The notes under the pieces were generated by a model. That model was not told where the DNA came from. It made no database searches and worked only from the letters and a program-made list of their open reading frames with translations. Positions 16,791 through 23,100 of a stretch of 25,546 nucleotides of DNA are shown here, one piece after another; position 1 is the first letter of the stretch; every line of letters starts with the position of its first letter. The position numbers and the translations under genes are program-made. Source of the stretch: JAYZDP01 sp036337765 (GTDB taxonomy: Bacteria; Acidobacteriota; Thermoanaerobaculia; Multivoradales; Multivoraceae); the NCBI GenBank assembly GCA_036337765.1, contig JAYZDP010000129.1:1-25546 (forward strand), read 5' to 3'.

Positions 16791-16817
16791 CAGAAAGACG
16801 CCTCGTTGGGGGGTGGA

Positions 16818-16903
16818 TGGTGCGAAAGGGGGGACTCGAACCCCCATCCCGAGAAGGGACTAGATCCTAAGTCTAGCGCGTATACCAATTCCGCCACTTT
16901 CGC
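16818..16903 (-). tRNA. tRNA-Leu(UAG)
   Basis: The minus strand folds as a long-variable-arm tRNA. The acceptor stem is GCGAAAG/CTTTCGC, the D-arm carries TGGCGGAATTGGTA, and the anticodon stem CTAGA/TCTAG closes the loop CTTAGGA with anticodon UAG (reads CUA and other CUN codons). The variable arm is TCCCTTCTCGGGA and the T-arm has GGTTCGAGTCC. The discriminator is A and the CCA end is genomically encoded (16820-16818). It lies between tRNA-Lys and tig on the same strand. Confidence 0.97.
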
Positions 16904-16962
16904 AGGGAGACACGCAGCGGCAATCCGAGAAGCCTTTGCGATGGGTTGGATAAAGACCGGTT

Positions 16963-17038
16963 TGGTGAGCCGCCAGGGAATCGAACCCCGAACCCGCAGA
17001 TTAAGAGTCTGCTGCTCTGCCAATTGAGCTAGCGGCCC
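16963..17038 (-). tRNA. tRNA-Lys(CUU)
   Basis: The acceptor stem GGGCCGC/GCGGCTC pairs with one G-U. The anticodon stem CAGA/TCTG encloses the loop CTCTTAA with anticodon CUU (reads AAG). The T-arm has GGTTCGATTCC. The discriminator is A and CCA is encoded (16965-16963). A good promoter match lies 26 bp upstream of the 5' end. Confidence 0.97.
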
Positions 17039-17063
17039 ACGACGCGCCCAAGTGCGCGCAGGG

Positions 17064-17092
17064 ACTATAGCCCTGGCCCCTGCAAAGTTCAA
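17064..17092 (-). promoter_or_regulatory. Predicted sigma70-type promoter for tRNA-Lys/tRNA-Leu/tig
   Basis: On the minus strand -35 TTGAAC (17092-17087) and -10 TATAGT (17069-17064) are separated by exactly 17 bp. The -35 overlaps the thiS stop codon. The -10 lies in the centre of an inverted repeat CAGGG...CCCTG (17059-17063 with 17071-17075). The sequence just after the -10 is GC-rich, as in stringently controlled stable-RNA promoters. Because tig begins only 27 nt after tRNA-Leu, this promoter may also drive tig-clpP. Confidence 0.7.
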
Positions 17093-17343
17093 GACGACGA
17101 ATCGCACTGCCCGCCTCCTTGAACGAAGCGTACGACCTCGACCCGATCCCCCTGAGACAGGGCAGTTCCGGCATAGGTCGCACGTCTGACGATCAGGCCG
17201 TTCAGCTCGACGGCAACGGCTTCGGGATGGAGGTCCAGCCCCTTGATGAGCCCGGTCAGGGTCAGGCCGGAAGCAACCTCGCGCGGCTCCCCATTGACGA
17301 CGATGTCCAAGCCAGCAGAGCCCCGTTCCGCCTCGGTGCTCAC
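17089..17343 (-). CDS. thiS: ThiS/MoaD-like sulfur carrier protein with extended C-terminus
   Basis: The 84-aa ubiquitin-like protein should carry sulfur as a C-terminal thiocarboxylate, in thiamine thiazole synthesis if it is true ThiS. The fold shows IVVNGEPREV (14-23), LTLTGLIKGL (27-36), VAVELNGLIVRR (43-54) and GDRVEVVRFVQGG (65-77), all typical of ThiS. ThiS normally ends in Gly-Gly, but here GGG (76-78) is followed by QCDSSS before the stop, so activation would need removal of the tail. The GTG start at 17343 overlaps the preceding gene's stop in GTGA. The residues before VVNG (MSTEAERGSAGLDI) are a longer N-terminus than usual. No thiG, thiF or thiazole gene is in the window, so the symbol is tentative; a CysO-like or MoaD-like role is possible. 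Confidence 0.75.
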   Translation of the reverse strand: MSTEAERGSAGLDIVVNGEPREVASGLTLTGLIKGLDLHPEAVAVELNGLIVRRATYAGTALSQGDRVEVVRFVQGGGQCDSSS

Positions 17344-18038
17344 AACAGGAGCGTCTCCTCGGCCTCTCCCACTTCGCCGGTAGCGCTCACCACCAGAGCC
17401 GCCATCGCACTGTCGACCGGTGGAATGAGGAACGCGATGCTCAGCCAGCCCTCCTCGTCCGTGAGCGTCTCGGCGAGAAGCTCCGGCTCGCGCATCGGCG
17501 AGATCAGCTCGACGCGAACCGAGGCCCGCGATACCGGCCGCTCGGTCGGAGATGCCACGGTTCGCAGCCTCAGCTCGAAGTGCTCGCCCAGCCGGGGCGA
17601 CTCCCCGGCGGAGATATCCAACGCCAACGACTCGGGCACTTCCGCGCCGAGGAAGCTGCCAACCATGTCGACGAGCGAGTCCGCGGGCGCGTTGCCCTTC
17701 GCCAGCTCGACGGGCGCCTCTATCGTAGGCTCAGCGGCCGGCAAGCCCTTGCCGGTCGACCGCCTCTTGGCAAGGAACTTGCCCACCTGCTCGTCGAAGC
17801 GACCGTGCCGGATAGCCGCAATCATGGTGCGGTGCTGACGCTCCATCAGCTCAGCCAACTCGGTCTCTCCGAGCCCGGCCGCCAGCTCGTCCCCGTAGCT
17901 GGTCCGCTTCGCCGCAAGAACCTGCCCGCCAACGTAGATCAGACTGACGATGAAGGGATTCGAGACCCCCTTGTCTTCCGTTTGGATATGGAAGACCACA
18001 TCGATGTGCCGAATCTCCGAGTTCTGGCCGGTGATCAT
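17340..18038 (-). CDS. Conserved-looking protein of unknown function with C-terminal Ig-like/carboxypeptidase-regulatory-like domain
   Basis: I do not recognise this 232-aa protein. There is no signal peptide or membrane segment, so it is probably cytoplasmic. The N-terminal part (about 9-50) has a distinctive pattern, DVVFHIQTEDKGVSNPFIVS followed by LIYVGGQVLAAKRTSY, that looks like a conserved domain. Residues about 60-85 are helical and charged. A linker (about 90-130) follows, then a beta-rich C-terminal domain (about 135-230) with FELRLRTV, SVRVELISP, and TLTDEEGWLSIAFLIPP, resembling a transthyretin or carboxypeptidase-regulatory-like Ig fold. ATG 18038 is used. It overlaps thiS by 4 bp (GTGA), so the two are made together. 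An 86-bp AT-richer gap with a possible promoter separates it from the M28 peptidase upstream. Confidence 0.75.
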   Translation of the reverse strand: MITGQNSEIRHIDVVFHIQTEDKGVSNPFIVSLIYVGGQVLAAKRTSYGDELAAGLGETELAELMERQHRTMIAAIRHGRFDEQVGKFLAKRRSTGKGLPAAEPTIEAPVELAKGNAPADSLVDMVGSFLGAEVPESLALDISAGESPRLGEHFELRLRTVASPTERPVSRASVRVELISPMREPELLAETLTDEEGWLSIAFLIPPVDSAMAALVVSATGEVGEAEETLLL

Positions 18039-18063
18039 CCTAGTTCACCTGTCCGACAGTATA

Positions 18064-18092
18064 TCGATACATTGTAATTTCTTTTCCGCCAA
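18064..18092 (-). promoter_or_regulatory. Possible promoter before the 232-aa protein and thiS
   Basis: On the minus strand TTGGCG (18092-18087), a 17-bp AT-rich spacer and TATCGA (18069-18064) resemble a weak sigma70 promoter. A TATACT at 18063-18058 is a better -10 but has no -35 at the right distance. The 8-bp palindrome TATCGATA (18062-18069) covers the -10 and could be an operator. This is an unusually AT-rich spot for the window. Confidence 0.4.
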
Positions 18093-18124
18093 CACGGAAG
18101 GGACAGTTCTCCGACGCAACCGGA

Positions 18125-19498
18125 TCAGCCCCCCGACCGCGCCGCTGGCACGCCCATCTGCCAGCAGAACGTCCCCAGCGCAGCGACGACCAGGAAGGCG
18201 GGCAGCGGCTCCGGGGCCAGGTCCGACGTTGCTCCAAGAGCCCTCGCCCAGACCAGTACGACCAGCCCGACGACGGTAGGTAGGGCACCGATCGCCTGCA
18301 GCACGAGCGCCCTGCCGCCGCGACGCGAGCGCCAGATGCTGATAAGGGCGAGCGGAAAGACGATCGGCCCAGCGATGGTCGGCGACAGGAACGTCACACC
18401 GAGGTATGAGAGGCGAAAGAGGTAGCCCGGGAGATAGCGGCGGCCGCGGGTGCGCCGCTCGCTCGCCTCTGCTCCAGCCCATCGCCCGGGCCGCGCGGCG
18501 AAGACCATGGCGACCCATAGCACGAACCCGACCCACATCAGATCGCGACGGATCCAGACTCTTCCCCAGAAGTAGAGGTAGTCGTCCTCCCACGATGGGC
18601 GGCCGGCGAGCCGGTCGAGAGCGAGCACCGAGCCGACCACCAACTGGGTCCAGCGATCCAGGCGCTGCGCGTCGAGTCGCGACGCGACGTCGCCAGGTCC
18701 ATGGTGCACCGGGCTCCGGCGCAGAGGATCGAAGTCGGTAAGCAGCACCGCCGGAATGCCAGCTACGACCAACGACGCCCGATCGGACGAGTACGGTACC
18801 CGGTTCGTGCGGCTGAGGATCTGCATGGCCACCCCGGCCCGGCTCGAGCCGACCGCCATCGGGAAGTCGACCTCCTCGCCGACCGTCGTGACCTGGTGCA
18901 CCAGCCAAGCTGGGCTGAAGCGCCTACCGCCGCCCGACCGAGCCGGCAGATCGAGCACCAGCGGGCGCGAAGACGCCGCATCCCCGAGCATCTCCAGGAC
19001 GAGCGCAGCGACGATCGCCTCGCCCGCCTGTGGGCTGAGCGACCGGCTCCAGGCCTGGCTACCTATGAGGCCCTGCTCCTCGCCGTCGAACAGGACGAGC
19101 CTCACGGTTCGGTGGTGGGGCACGGCGTGAATCTCGGCCAGAGCGGCGATCGCCACCGCACATCCGGACAGATCGTCCAATGCGCCCGGACTCGAGGCCA
19201 CCGAGTCGTAGTGCGCCGCCACCACGACCTCACCCTCTCCCGAGCCCGGGGAGACAGCCTCGATGTTGATGATGTCATCGGGAAGGCTCCGCTCGGTGAC
19301 GTCCGAGAGGCCGATCTCTTCGAGGCGAGCGACGAGCGCCTCTCGCGCCGCGAGGTGCGCGGCGCTGCCTGGCACCCGCGGCCCCAACTCCGCGATCTCC
19401 TCCACCAGGCGAGCGGCGTCGACCTCCAAAGCAGCAGTAGGGAGGCAACCCATCGTCGCACCCAGCCCCGCGGCGCGCACCCACCGGTACCAGCTCAC
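18125..19498 (-). CDS. M28-family zinc aminopeptidase with C-terminal membrane segments
   Basis: The 457-aa protein has a peptidase domain (about 28-295) with all M28 metal and catalytic residues visible: His96 (AAHYDS), Asp108 (GALDDLSG), Glu140/Glu141 (FDGEEQG), Asp173 (EMLGD) and His265/266 (VHHGPGD). Four hydrophobic segments follow (about 320-335, 360-388, 397-420, 432-450), so the peptidase is probably anchored to the membrane. The N-terminus (SWYRWVRAAGLGATMG) is basic then hydrophobic and could be an uncleaved signal, putting the catalytic domain outside the cytoplasm. The GTG at 19498 overlaps the preceding stop in GTGA and is preferred over the in-frame ATG at 19528. Substrate unknown; the likely role is release of N-terminal amino acids from peptides. 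Confidence 0.85.
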   Translation of the reverse strand: MSWYRWVRAAGLGATMGCLPTAALEVDAARLVEEIAELGPRVPGSAAHLAAREALVARLEEIGLSDVTERSLPDDIINIEAVSPGSGEGEVVVAAHYDSVASSPGALDDLSGCAVAIAALAEIHAVPHHRTVRLVLFDGEEQGLIGSQAWSRSLSPQAGEAIVAALVLEMLGDAASSRPLVLDLPARSGGGRRFSPAWLVHQVTTVGEEVDFPMAVGSSRAGVAMQILSRTNRVPYSSDRASLVVAGIPAVLLTDFDPLRRSPVHHGPGDVASRLDAQRLDRWTQLVVGSVLALDRLAGRPSWEDDYLYFWGRVWIRRDLMWVGFVLWVAMVFAARPGRWAGAEASERRTRGRRYLPGYLFRLSYLGVTFLSPTIAGPIVFPLALISIWRSRRGGRALVLQAIGALPTVVGLVVLVWARALGATSDLAPEPLPAFLVVAALGTFCWQMGVPAARSGG

Positions 19499-20409
19499 CG
19501 CAGTCCGAAGCGGCGCCGCTTCTCCCACAGCGCCTTGCGGCTGATGCCCAAAAGCTCCGCCGCCTTGCCCTGGTGGCCGCGGGTGAAGGCCAGGGCCTTG
19601 ACGATCTCTTTGCGCTCCAGCTCCTTTAGCGGGCGTGGCTTCTCCCCCTCCAGGTCCTGGGGAGGCTCCGGGTCCAGCACGGTGCCCGAGGTCAGGACCA
19701 ACTGACGCTCAAGGAGGTTGCGTAGCTGTCGAAGATTGCCGGGCCAGCGATAGCGCTCCATCCACTCGAGGGCTCGCCCTTCGAGCGTCAGCGCCGGCCT
19801 CATGTAGCGAGAGCGCAGGTCCGACAGCATCGCCTCCGCCAGGATCTCCACGTCCTCGAGGCGGCGGCGCAGAGGCGGCAGGGTGAACGACAAGACATCG
19901 AGCCGGTAGTAAAGGTCCTCTCGAAAAAGGGACTGCTCGACGCGCGGATGGATCTCTTCGGTCGCGATCGCGATGATCCTCGCCTCGGCTTCGCGGTCCG
20001 CGCCCCCGAGGGGCGTGTAGGTCCCTTCCGCCAGCAGCCGCAACGACTTCGGCTGGATCCCCAGCGGCAACTCCTCGACGTGGTCCAGCACGAGAGTGCC
20101 CAAGTGGGCGCGTGCCACCCGCCCGGCATAGTCCGAATCGGCGCCGCTGAACGCGCCTGCCCGGTAGCCGAAGAGCTCGCTCTCGAAAAGAGTCGGTGGA
20201 ATCGTTCCCACGTCCACCTCGACGAGCCGTCCTTCACGACCGCTGGCGTCGTGCAGAGCGCGTGCAACCGAGGACCGGCCGCTTCCCGGCTCACCGAGAA
20301 TCAATATCGGCGACAACGTCGCCGCGGCCCTTCGCGAACCGCGTAGCGCCGCGCCGAGGCTCGCGGAGCCGGCGACGAGGCCCTTAAGTGAGGGGCCCGA
20401 CGTGCTCAC
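19495..20409 (-). CDS. Sigma54 activator-like AAA+ regulator without receiver, with altered Walker motifs
   Basis: The 304-aa protein looks like the central and DNA-binding parts of an NtrC-type enhancer-binding protein. It has no N-terminal receiver, GAF or PAS domain. The sigma54-contact loop is GAFSGA (85-90), a Ser variant of GAFTGA. Arginine-finger region FREDLYYRL (162-170), PPLRRR and WPGNLRQLRN (222-231) are present. The C-terminus is a Fis-type helix-turn-helix (KAAELLGISRKALWEKRRRF, 282-301). The Walker A is GEPGSGRS (39-46), with Arg45 replacing the essential Lys. The Walker B LVLDH (106-110) has His instead of the usual Glu after Asp109. ATP hydrolysis may therefore be weak or absent. 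The GTG start at 20409 overlaps the rsfS stop in GTGA. A partner kinase could be the sensor at 23514-24902, but without a receiver domain this is a guess. Confidence 0.85.
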   Translation of the reverse strand: MSTSGPSLKGLVAGSASLGAALRGSRRAAATLSPILILGEPGSGRSSVARALHDASGREGRLVEVDVGTIPPTLFESELFGYRAGAFSGADSDYAGRVARAHLGTLVLDHVEELPLGIQPKSLRLLAEGTYTPLGGADREAEARIIAIATEEIHPRVEQSLFREDLYYRLDVLSFTLPPLRRRLEDVEILAEAMLSDLRSRYMRPALTLEGRALEWMERYRWPGNLRQLRNLLERQLVLTSGTVLDPEPPQDLEGEKPRPLKELERKEIVKALAFTRGHQGKAAELLGISRKALWEKRRRFGLR

Positions 20410-20801
20410 GACTCGACGACGGACTCAGCCAGCGATACGAAGCCACGGGTGACGTCCGCGGCGTCGGACCACATGTCCTCGAGGCGGTAGTAGTCGCGCC
20501 TCTCCTGGTCGAAGATGTGGACCAGGAAGTCACCGAAATCCATCAGGATCCAGCGCCCGCCTCTGGCCCCCTCGACACTCAGTGGGCGCAGGTCCTGCGC
20601 CCGCAGGTCGGCCTCGATCGCCTGGGCCATTGCCTGGAGCTGCGGAGAGCTGGTGCCGGAGCAGATGAGGAAGTAGTCCGTGAAATCACAGACCTTGCGC
20701 AGGTCCAGGACCCGGAGATCTACCGCCTTGCGCTCCCCGGCAGCCTCGACCGCGATGCGCAGGCACTCGTCGGGTCGGGGTAGGGCCGAGGATGCACTCA
20801 T
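20406..20801 (-). CDS. rsfS: Ribosomal silencing factor RsfS
   Basis: The 131-aa RsfS/YbeB/Iojap protein binds L14 and blocks subunit joining under nutrient limitation. Family stretches are VLDLRKVCDFTDYFLICSG (31-49), WILMDFGDFLVHIF (84-97) and YYRLEDMWSDA (104-114). The ATG at 20801 overlaps the nadD stop in ATGA, which decides it against the upstream in-frame start at 20852. Its place after nadD is the common bacterial order. Confidence 0.95.
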   Translation of the reverse strand: MSASSALPRPDECLRIAVEAAGERKAVDLRVLDLRKVCDFTDYFLICSGTSSPQLQAMAQAIEADLRAQDLRPLSVEGARGGRWILMDFGDFLVHIFDQERRDYYRLEDMWSDAADVTRGFVSLAESVVES

Positions 20802-21397
20802 GAATAGAGCTGGTGCTTGAGGGCGTAGTCTACCACTGCCTCGGGCACCCAACCCGTGGGCGGACGATCACCCCGAGACAGGTAGCGGCGCACCTCGGTC
20901 GAGGACACGTCGACCGGTGGATGGTCGATCTCGACGACCCGGCCCTGCGTTCGGGCAACCCAGGCTGCCGAGCCGGGGCTCGGCTCCAGCGGCGCAGCGG
21001 ACCGTCCGAGAACCGCGAAGGTCACTGCCGAAACGATGTCGCGCCAGCGCCGGAAGATATGAAGCTCCAGAAAGGAGTCGGTGCCGAGCAGAAGGTGCAG
21101 ATCGACCTTCGGATCTGCGCCACGGAAGTGCTCGATGGTCTCGATCGTGTAGGCGGGCCCGTCCTCGCGCAGTTCGAAGCCACTGACCCGGAGATGGGCC
21201 TCCCCGGCGACCGCTAGCTCGACCATCTCATAGCGTCGCCGCGCTGGAGCCAGTGGGCGACCGGCCTTGTGTGGCGGTCGGGCTGTAGGCAGATAGATCG
21301 CCTCGGCCAGGCCGAGCTGGCCGACCGCAGCCAGGACCGGGTCGATGTGGCCGCGATGCACCGGATCGAAGGTGCCGCCGTAGATCCCCACCTTCAA
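20798..21397 (-). CDS. nadD: Nicotinate-mononucleotide adenylyltransferase NadD
   Basis: The 199-aa enzyme joins nicotinate mononucleotide and ATP to give deamido-NAD. The nucleotidyltransferase motif is GGTFDPVHRGH (7-17), and the second motif SSTEVR lies at 165-170. The TTG start at 21397 overlaps the obgE stop in TTGA and gives MKVGIYGGTFDP, the usual beginning of the family. GGAG lies about 8 bases upstream, within the end of obgE. Length is normal. Confidence 0.96.
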   Translation of the reverse strand: MKVGIYGGTFDPVHRGHIDPVLAAVGQLGLAEAIYLPTARPPHKAGRPLAPARRRYEMVELAVAGEAHLRVSGFELREDGPAYTIETIEHFRGADPKVDLHLLLGTDSFLELHIFRRWRDIVSAVTFAVLGRSAAPLEPSPGSAAWVARTQGRVVEIDHPPVDVSSTEVRRYLSRGDRPPTGWVPEAVVDYALKHQLYS

Positions 21398-22419
21398 GGG
21401 AGATCTCCTTCCGACCGGCGCGGCTCGGCGAGCAGCGACGACTCGATCGCCGCGACCAATACGTCGACTCCACTGCGAGTCACCGAGCTGATTTCGAAGT
21501 AGGCAAGCCCCCGGCGGCGCGCCAGTGACCGAAGCTCAGAGCTGCGCGACTCGATCGCGGCATCGACCTTGGTGCCTACCAGCATCCGCGGCCGATCGAG
21601 GAGCTCGGTATTGAATGAGCCTAGCTCCTCCTCCACGGTAACGACCTGGCTCACCGGACTCTCCCCAACCTGTGCCAGATCCACGAGATGGACCAGCACC
21701 CGGCAACGCTCGACGTGACGCAGGAACTGGTGTCCCAGCCCAGCGCCCTGGGCTGCGCCCTCGATCAGCCCAGGTAGATCGGCGATGACGAACGGATCAC
21801 GCAGCGGGTCGACTGCCACCACTCCGAGCTGTGGCACCAAGGTGGTGAAGGGATAGTCGGCGACCTTCGGCCGCGCGGCGGAGACGACGCTGATCAGGGT
21901 CGACTTGCCGGCGTTGGGCAGACCGACCAACCCGACGTCGGCGAGCAGCTTCAACTCGAGCACCAGCTCGATCTCGCCACCCTCTCGGCCGTCCTGTGCG
22001 AAGTCGGGTGCCTGACGAGTGGCCGAGGCGAAGCGGGCATTGCCCTTGCCTCCCCTTCCGCCGCGGGCGACGACCAAGCGCTCGCGATCTTCGAGAACTT
22101 CGCCAAGCACCGAACCGTCAGTGGCGTCCTGCACGATCGTGCCGAGTGGCACCATCACCTCAGTGTCCGCCCCGCAGCGACCGGTGCGATTCGACCCCTC
22201 GCCGTGCTGTCCCCTCTCAGCGCGCAGATGACGGGAGTGGCGCAGGTGGAACAGGGTGTTGATCGAGCCGTCGCCGACCAAGACCACCGAGCCGCCGTGT
22301 CCCCCGTCCCCGCCAGCTGGGCCACCGTGAGGCACGAACTTCTCGCGCCGGAAGGCGACACAGCCGTTCCCGCCACGCCCGGCGAAGGCGTGGACACGGG
22401 CCTCGTCGATGAATACCAA
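21394..22419 (-). CDS. obgE: GTPase ObgE/CgtA
   Basis: The 341-aa GTPase acts in 50S assembly and stress signalling. The glycine-rich Obg domain (1-159) contains GGNGCVAFRREKF and GGPAGGDGGHGGSV. The G domain has G1 GLPNAGKS (166-173), switch II DLPGLIEGA (214-222) and a G4 motif TKVD (283-286) instead of the more common NKxD. There is no C-terminal OCT domain, so this is the short form. The TTG start at 22419 gives MVFIDEARV, as expected for the family; no in-frame ATG is available nearby. It follows rpmA by 39 bp and overlaps nadD by 4. Confidence 0.96.
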   Translation of the reverse strand: MVFIDEARVHAFAGRGGNGCVAFRREKFVPHGGPAGGDGGHGGSVVLVGDGSINTLFHLRHSRHLRAERGQHGEGSNRTGRCGADTEVMVPLGTIVQDATDGSVLGEVLEDRERLVVARGGRGGKGNARFASATRQAPDFAQDGREGGEIELVLELKLLADVGLVGLPNAGKSTLISVVSAARPKVADYPFTTLVPQLGVVAVDPLRDPFVIADLPGLIEGAAQGAGLGHQFLRHVERCRVLVHLVDLAQVGESPVSQVVTVEEELGSFNTELLDRPRMLVGTKVDAAIESRSSELRSLARRRGLAYFEISSVTRSGVDVLVAAIESSLLAEPRRSEGDLP

Positions 22420-22458
22420 GGCGGTGGCCGGCGCAAGCGCCCCGGGCCGCCAGCCGTC

Positions 22459-22716
22459 TTACTCGGCCGGCAGCACGTGGACGAAGCGGCCCCGGCGTCC
22501 TCGGTTCTGGAAAGTCACGACGCCGTCCGCTTTGGCGAAGAGCGTGTCGTCCTTGCCCCGGCCGACGTTCTCGCCAGGCCGAAACTTGGTGCCGCGCTGG
22601 CGCACCAGGATCGTTCCACCGGTGACCGGCTGCCCGCCGAAACGCTTGACACCCAGGTTCTGCGGATTGGAGTCCCGACCGTTTCGGCTCGAGCCCTGCC
22701 CCTTCTTATGGGCCAT
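22459..22716 (-). CDS. rpmA: 50S ribosomal protein L27
   Basis: The 85-aa protein MAHKKGQGSSRNGRDS... has the conserved L27 N-terminus that reaches the peptidyl-transferase centre, followed by the GGTILVRQRGTKFRPG core. There is no cleaved N-terminal extension of the Firmicutes type. ATG 22716 shares one base with the rplU stop (TGATG). The frame is open upstream across rplU, in the wrong phase for that gene; that part is rejected. Confidence 0.98.
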   Translation of the reverse strand: MAHKKGQGSSRNGRDSNPQNLGVKRFGGQPVTGGTILVRQRGTKFRPGENVGRGKDDTLFAKADGVVTFQNRGRRGRFVHVLPAE

Positions 22717-23033
22717 CAGGCACCTTCCTCGATCGCGTCGATGCGCACCCGCAGGAGGCCCTGTCGATGCCCCTGAGTCCGCTTGTAACCCTTGCGGCGC
22801 TTTTTCTTGAACACCTTGATCTTCGACCCGCGAACCTCGTCCAGTGCCGTGCCCTTGACATTGGCGTCTGCCACCAGAGGATCTCCAACCCTGATCCCGT
22901 CGTCGCCGCCGACGAGCAAGACCCGGTCGAACTCCACGGCGTCTTCGCCGGTGCTGGCATCGAGCTCGACATCTACAATGTCGCCGGCCTCGACTCGATA
23001 CTGCTTTCCGCCGGTTTCGATGATTGCGTACAT
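22716..23033 (-). CDS. rplU: 50S ribosomal protein L21
   Basis: The 105-aa protein starts MYAIIETGGKQYRVE and ends with the basic KVFKKKRRKGYKRTQGHRQ segment and an LRVRIDAIE tail, as in L21. The ATG at 23033 is chosen over the in-frame start at 23072 because it matches the family N-terminus; GGAGG lies upstream of it. It leads the rplU-rpmA-obgE-nadD-rsfS run, with a promoter match at 23071-23100. Confidence 0.98.
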   Translation of the reverse strand: MYAIIETGGKQYRVEAGDIVDVELDASTGEDAVEFDRVLLVGGDDGIRVGDPLVADANVKGTALDEVRGSKIKVFKKKRRKGYKRTQGHRQGLLRVRIDAIEEGA

Positions 23034-23070
23034 ATCTGGAGAGACCTCCCCCACCCATGGGGAACGGCGC

Positions 23071-23100
23071 AATCTAACTCGCGCATCGGGTGGGGGTCAA
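23071..23100 (-). promoter_or_regulatory. Predicted sigma70-type promoter for rplU-rpmA-obgE
   Basis: On the minus strand -35 TTGACC (23100-23095, 5 of 6) is followed by an 18-bp spacer and -10 TAGATT (23076-23071, 4 of 6). A start near 23064 would give a leader of about 30 nt. Within that leader CCCCA-TGGG-TGGGG (23062-23049) can form a small hairpin immediately before the ribosome-binding GGAGG, a possible site for control. Confidence 0.6.

Noticed and set aside
16791..16847. Extended N-terminus of trigger factor (MGVRVPPFAPS...)
   Set aside because: It is the translation of the tRNA-Leu T-arm and acceptor stem, a common false extension next to tRNA genes.
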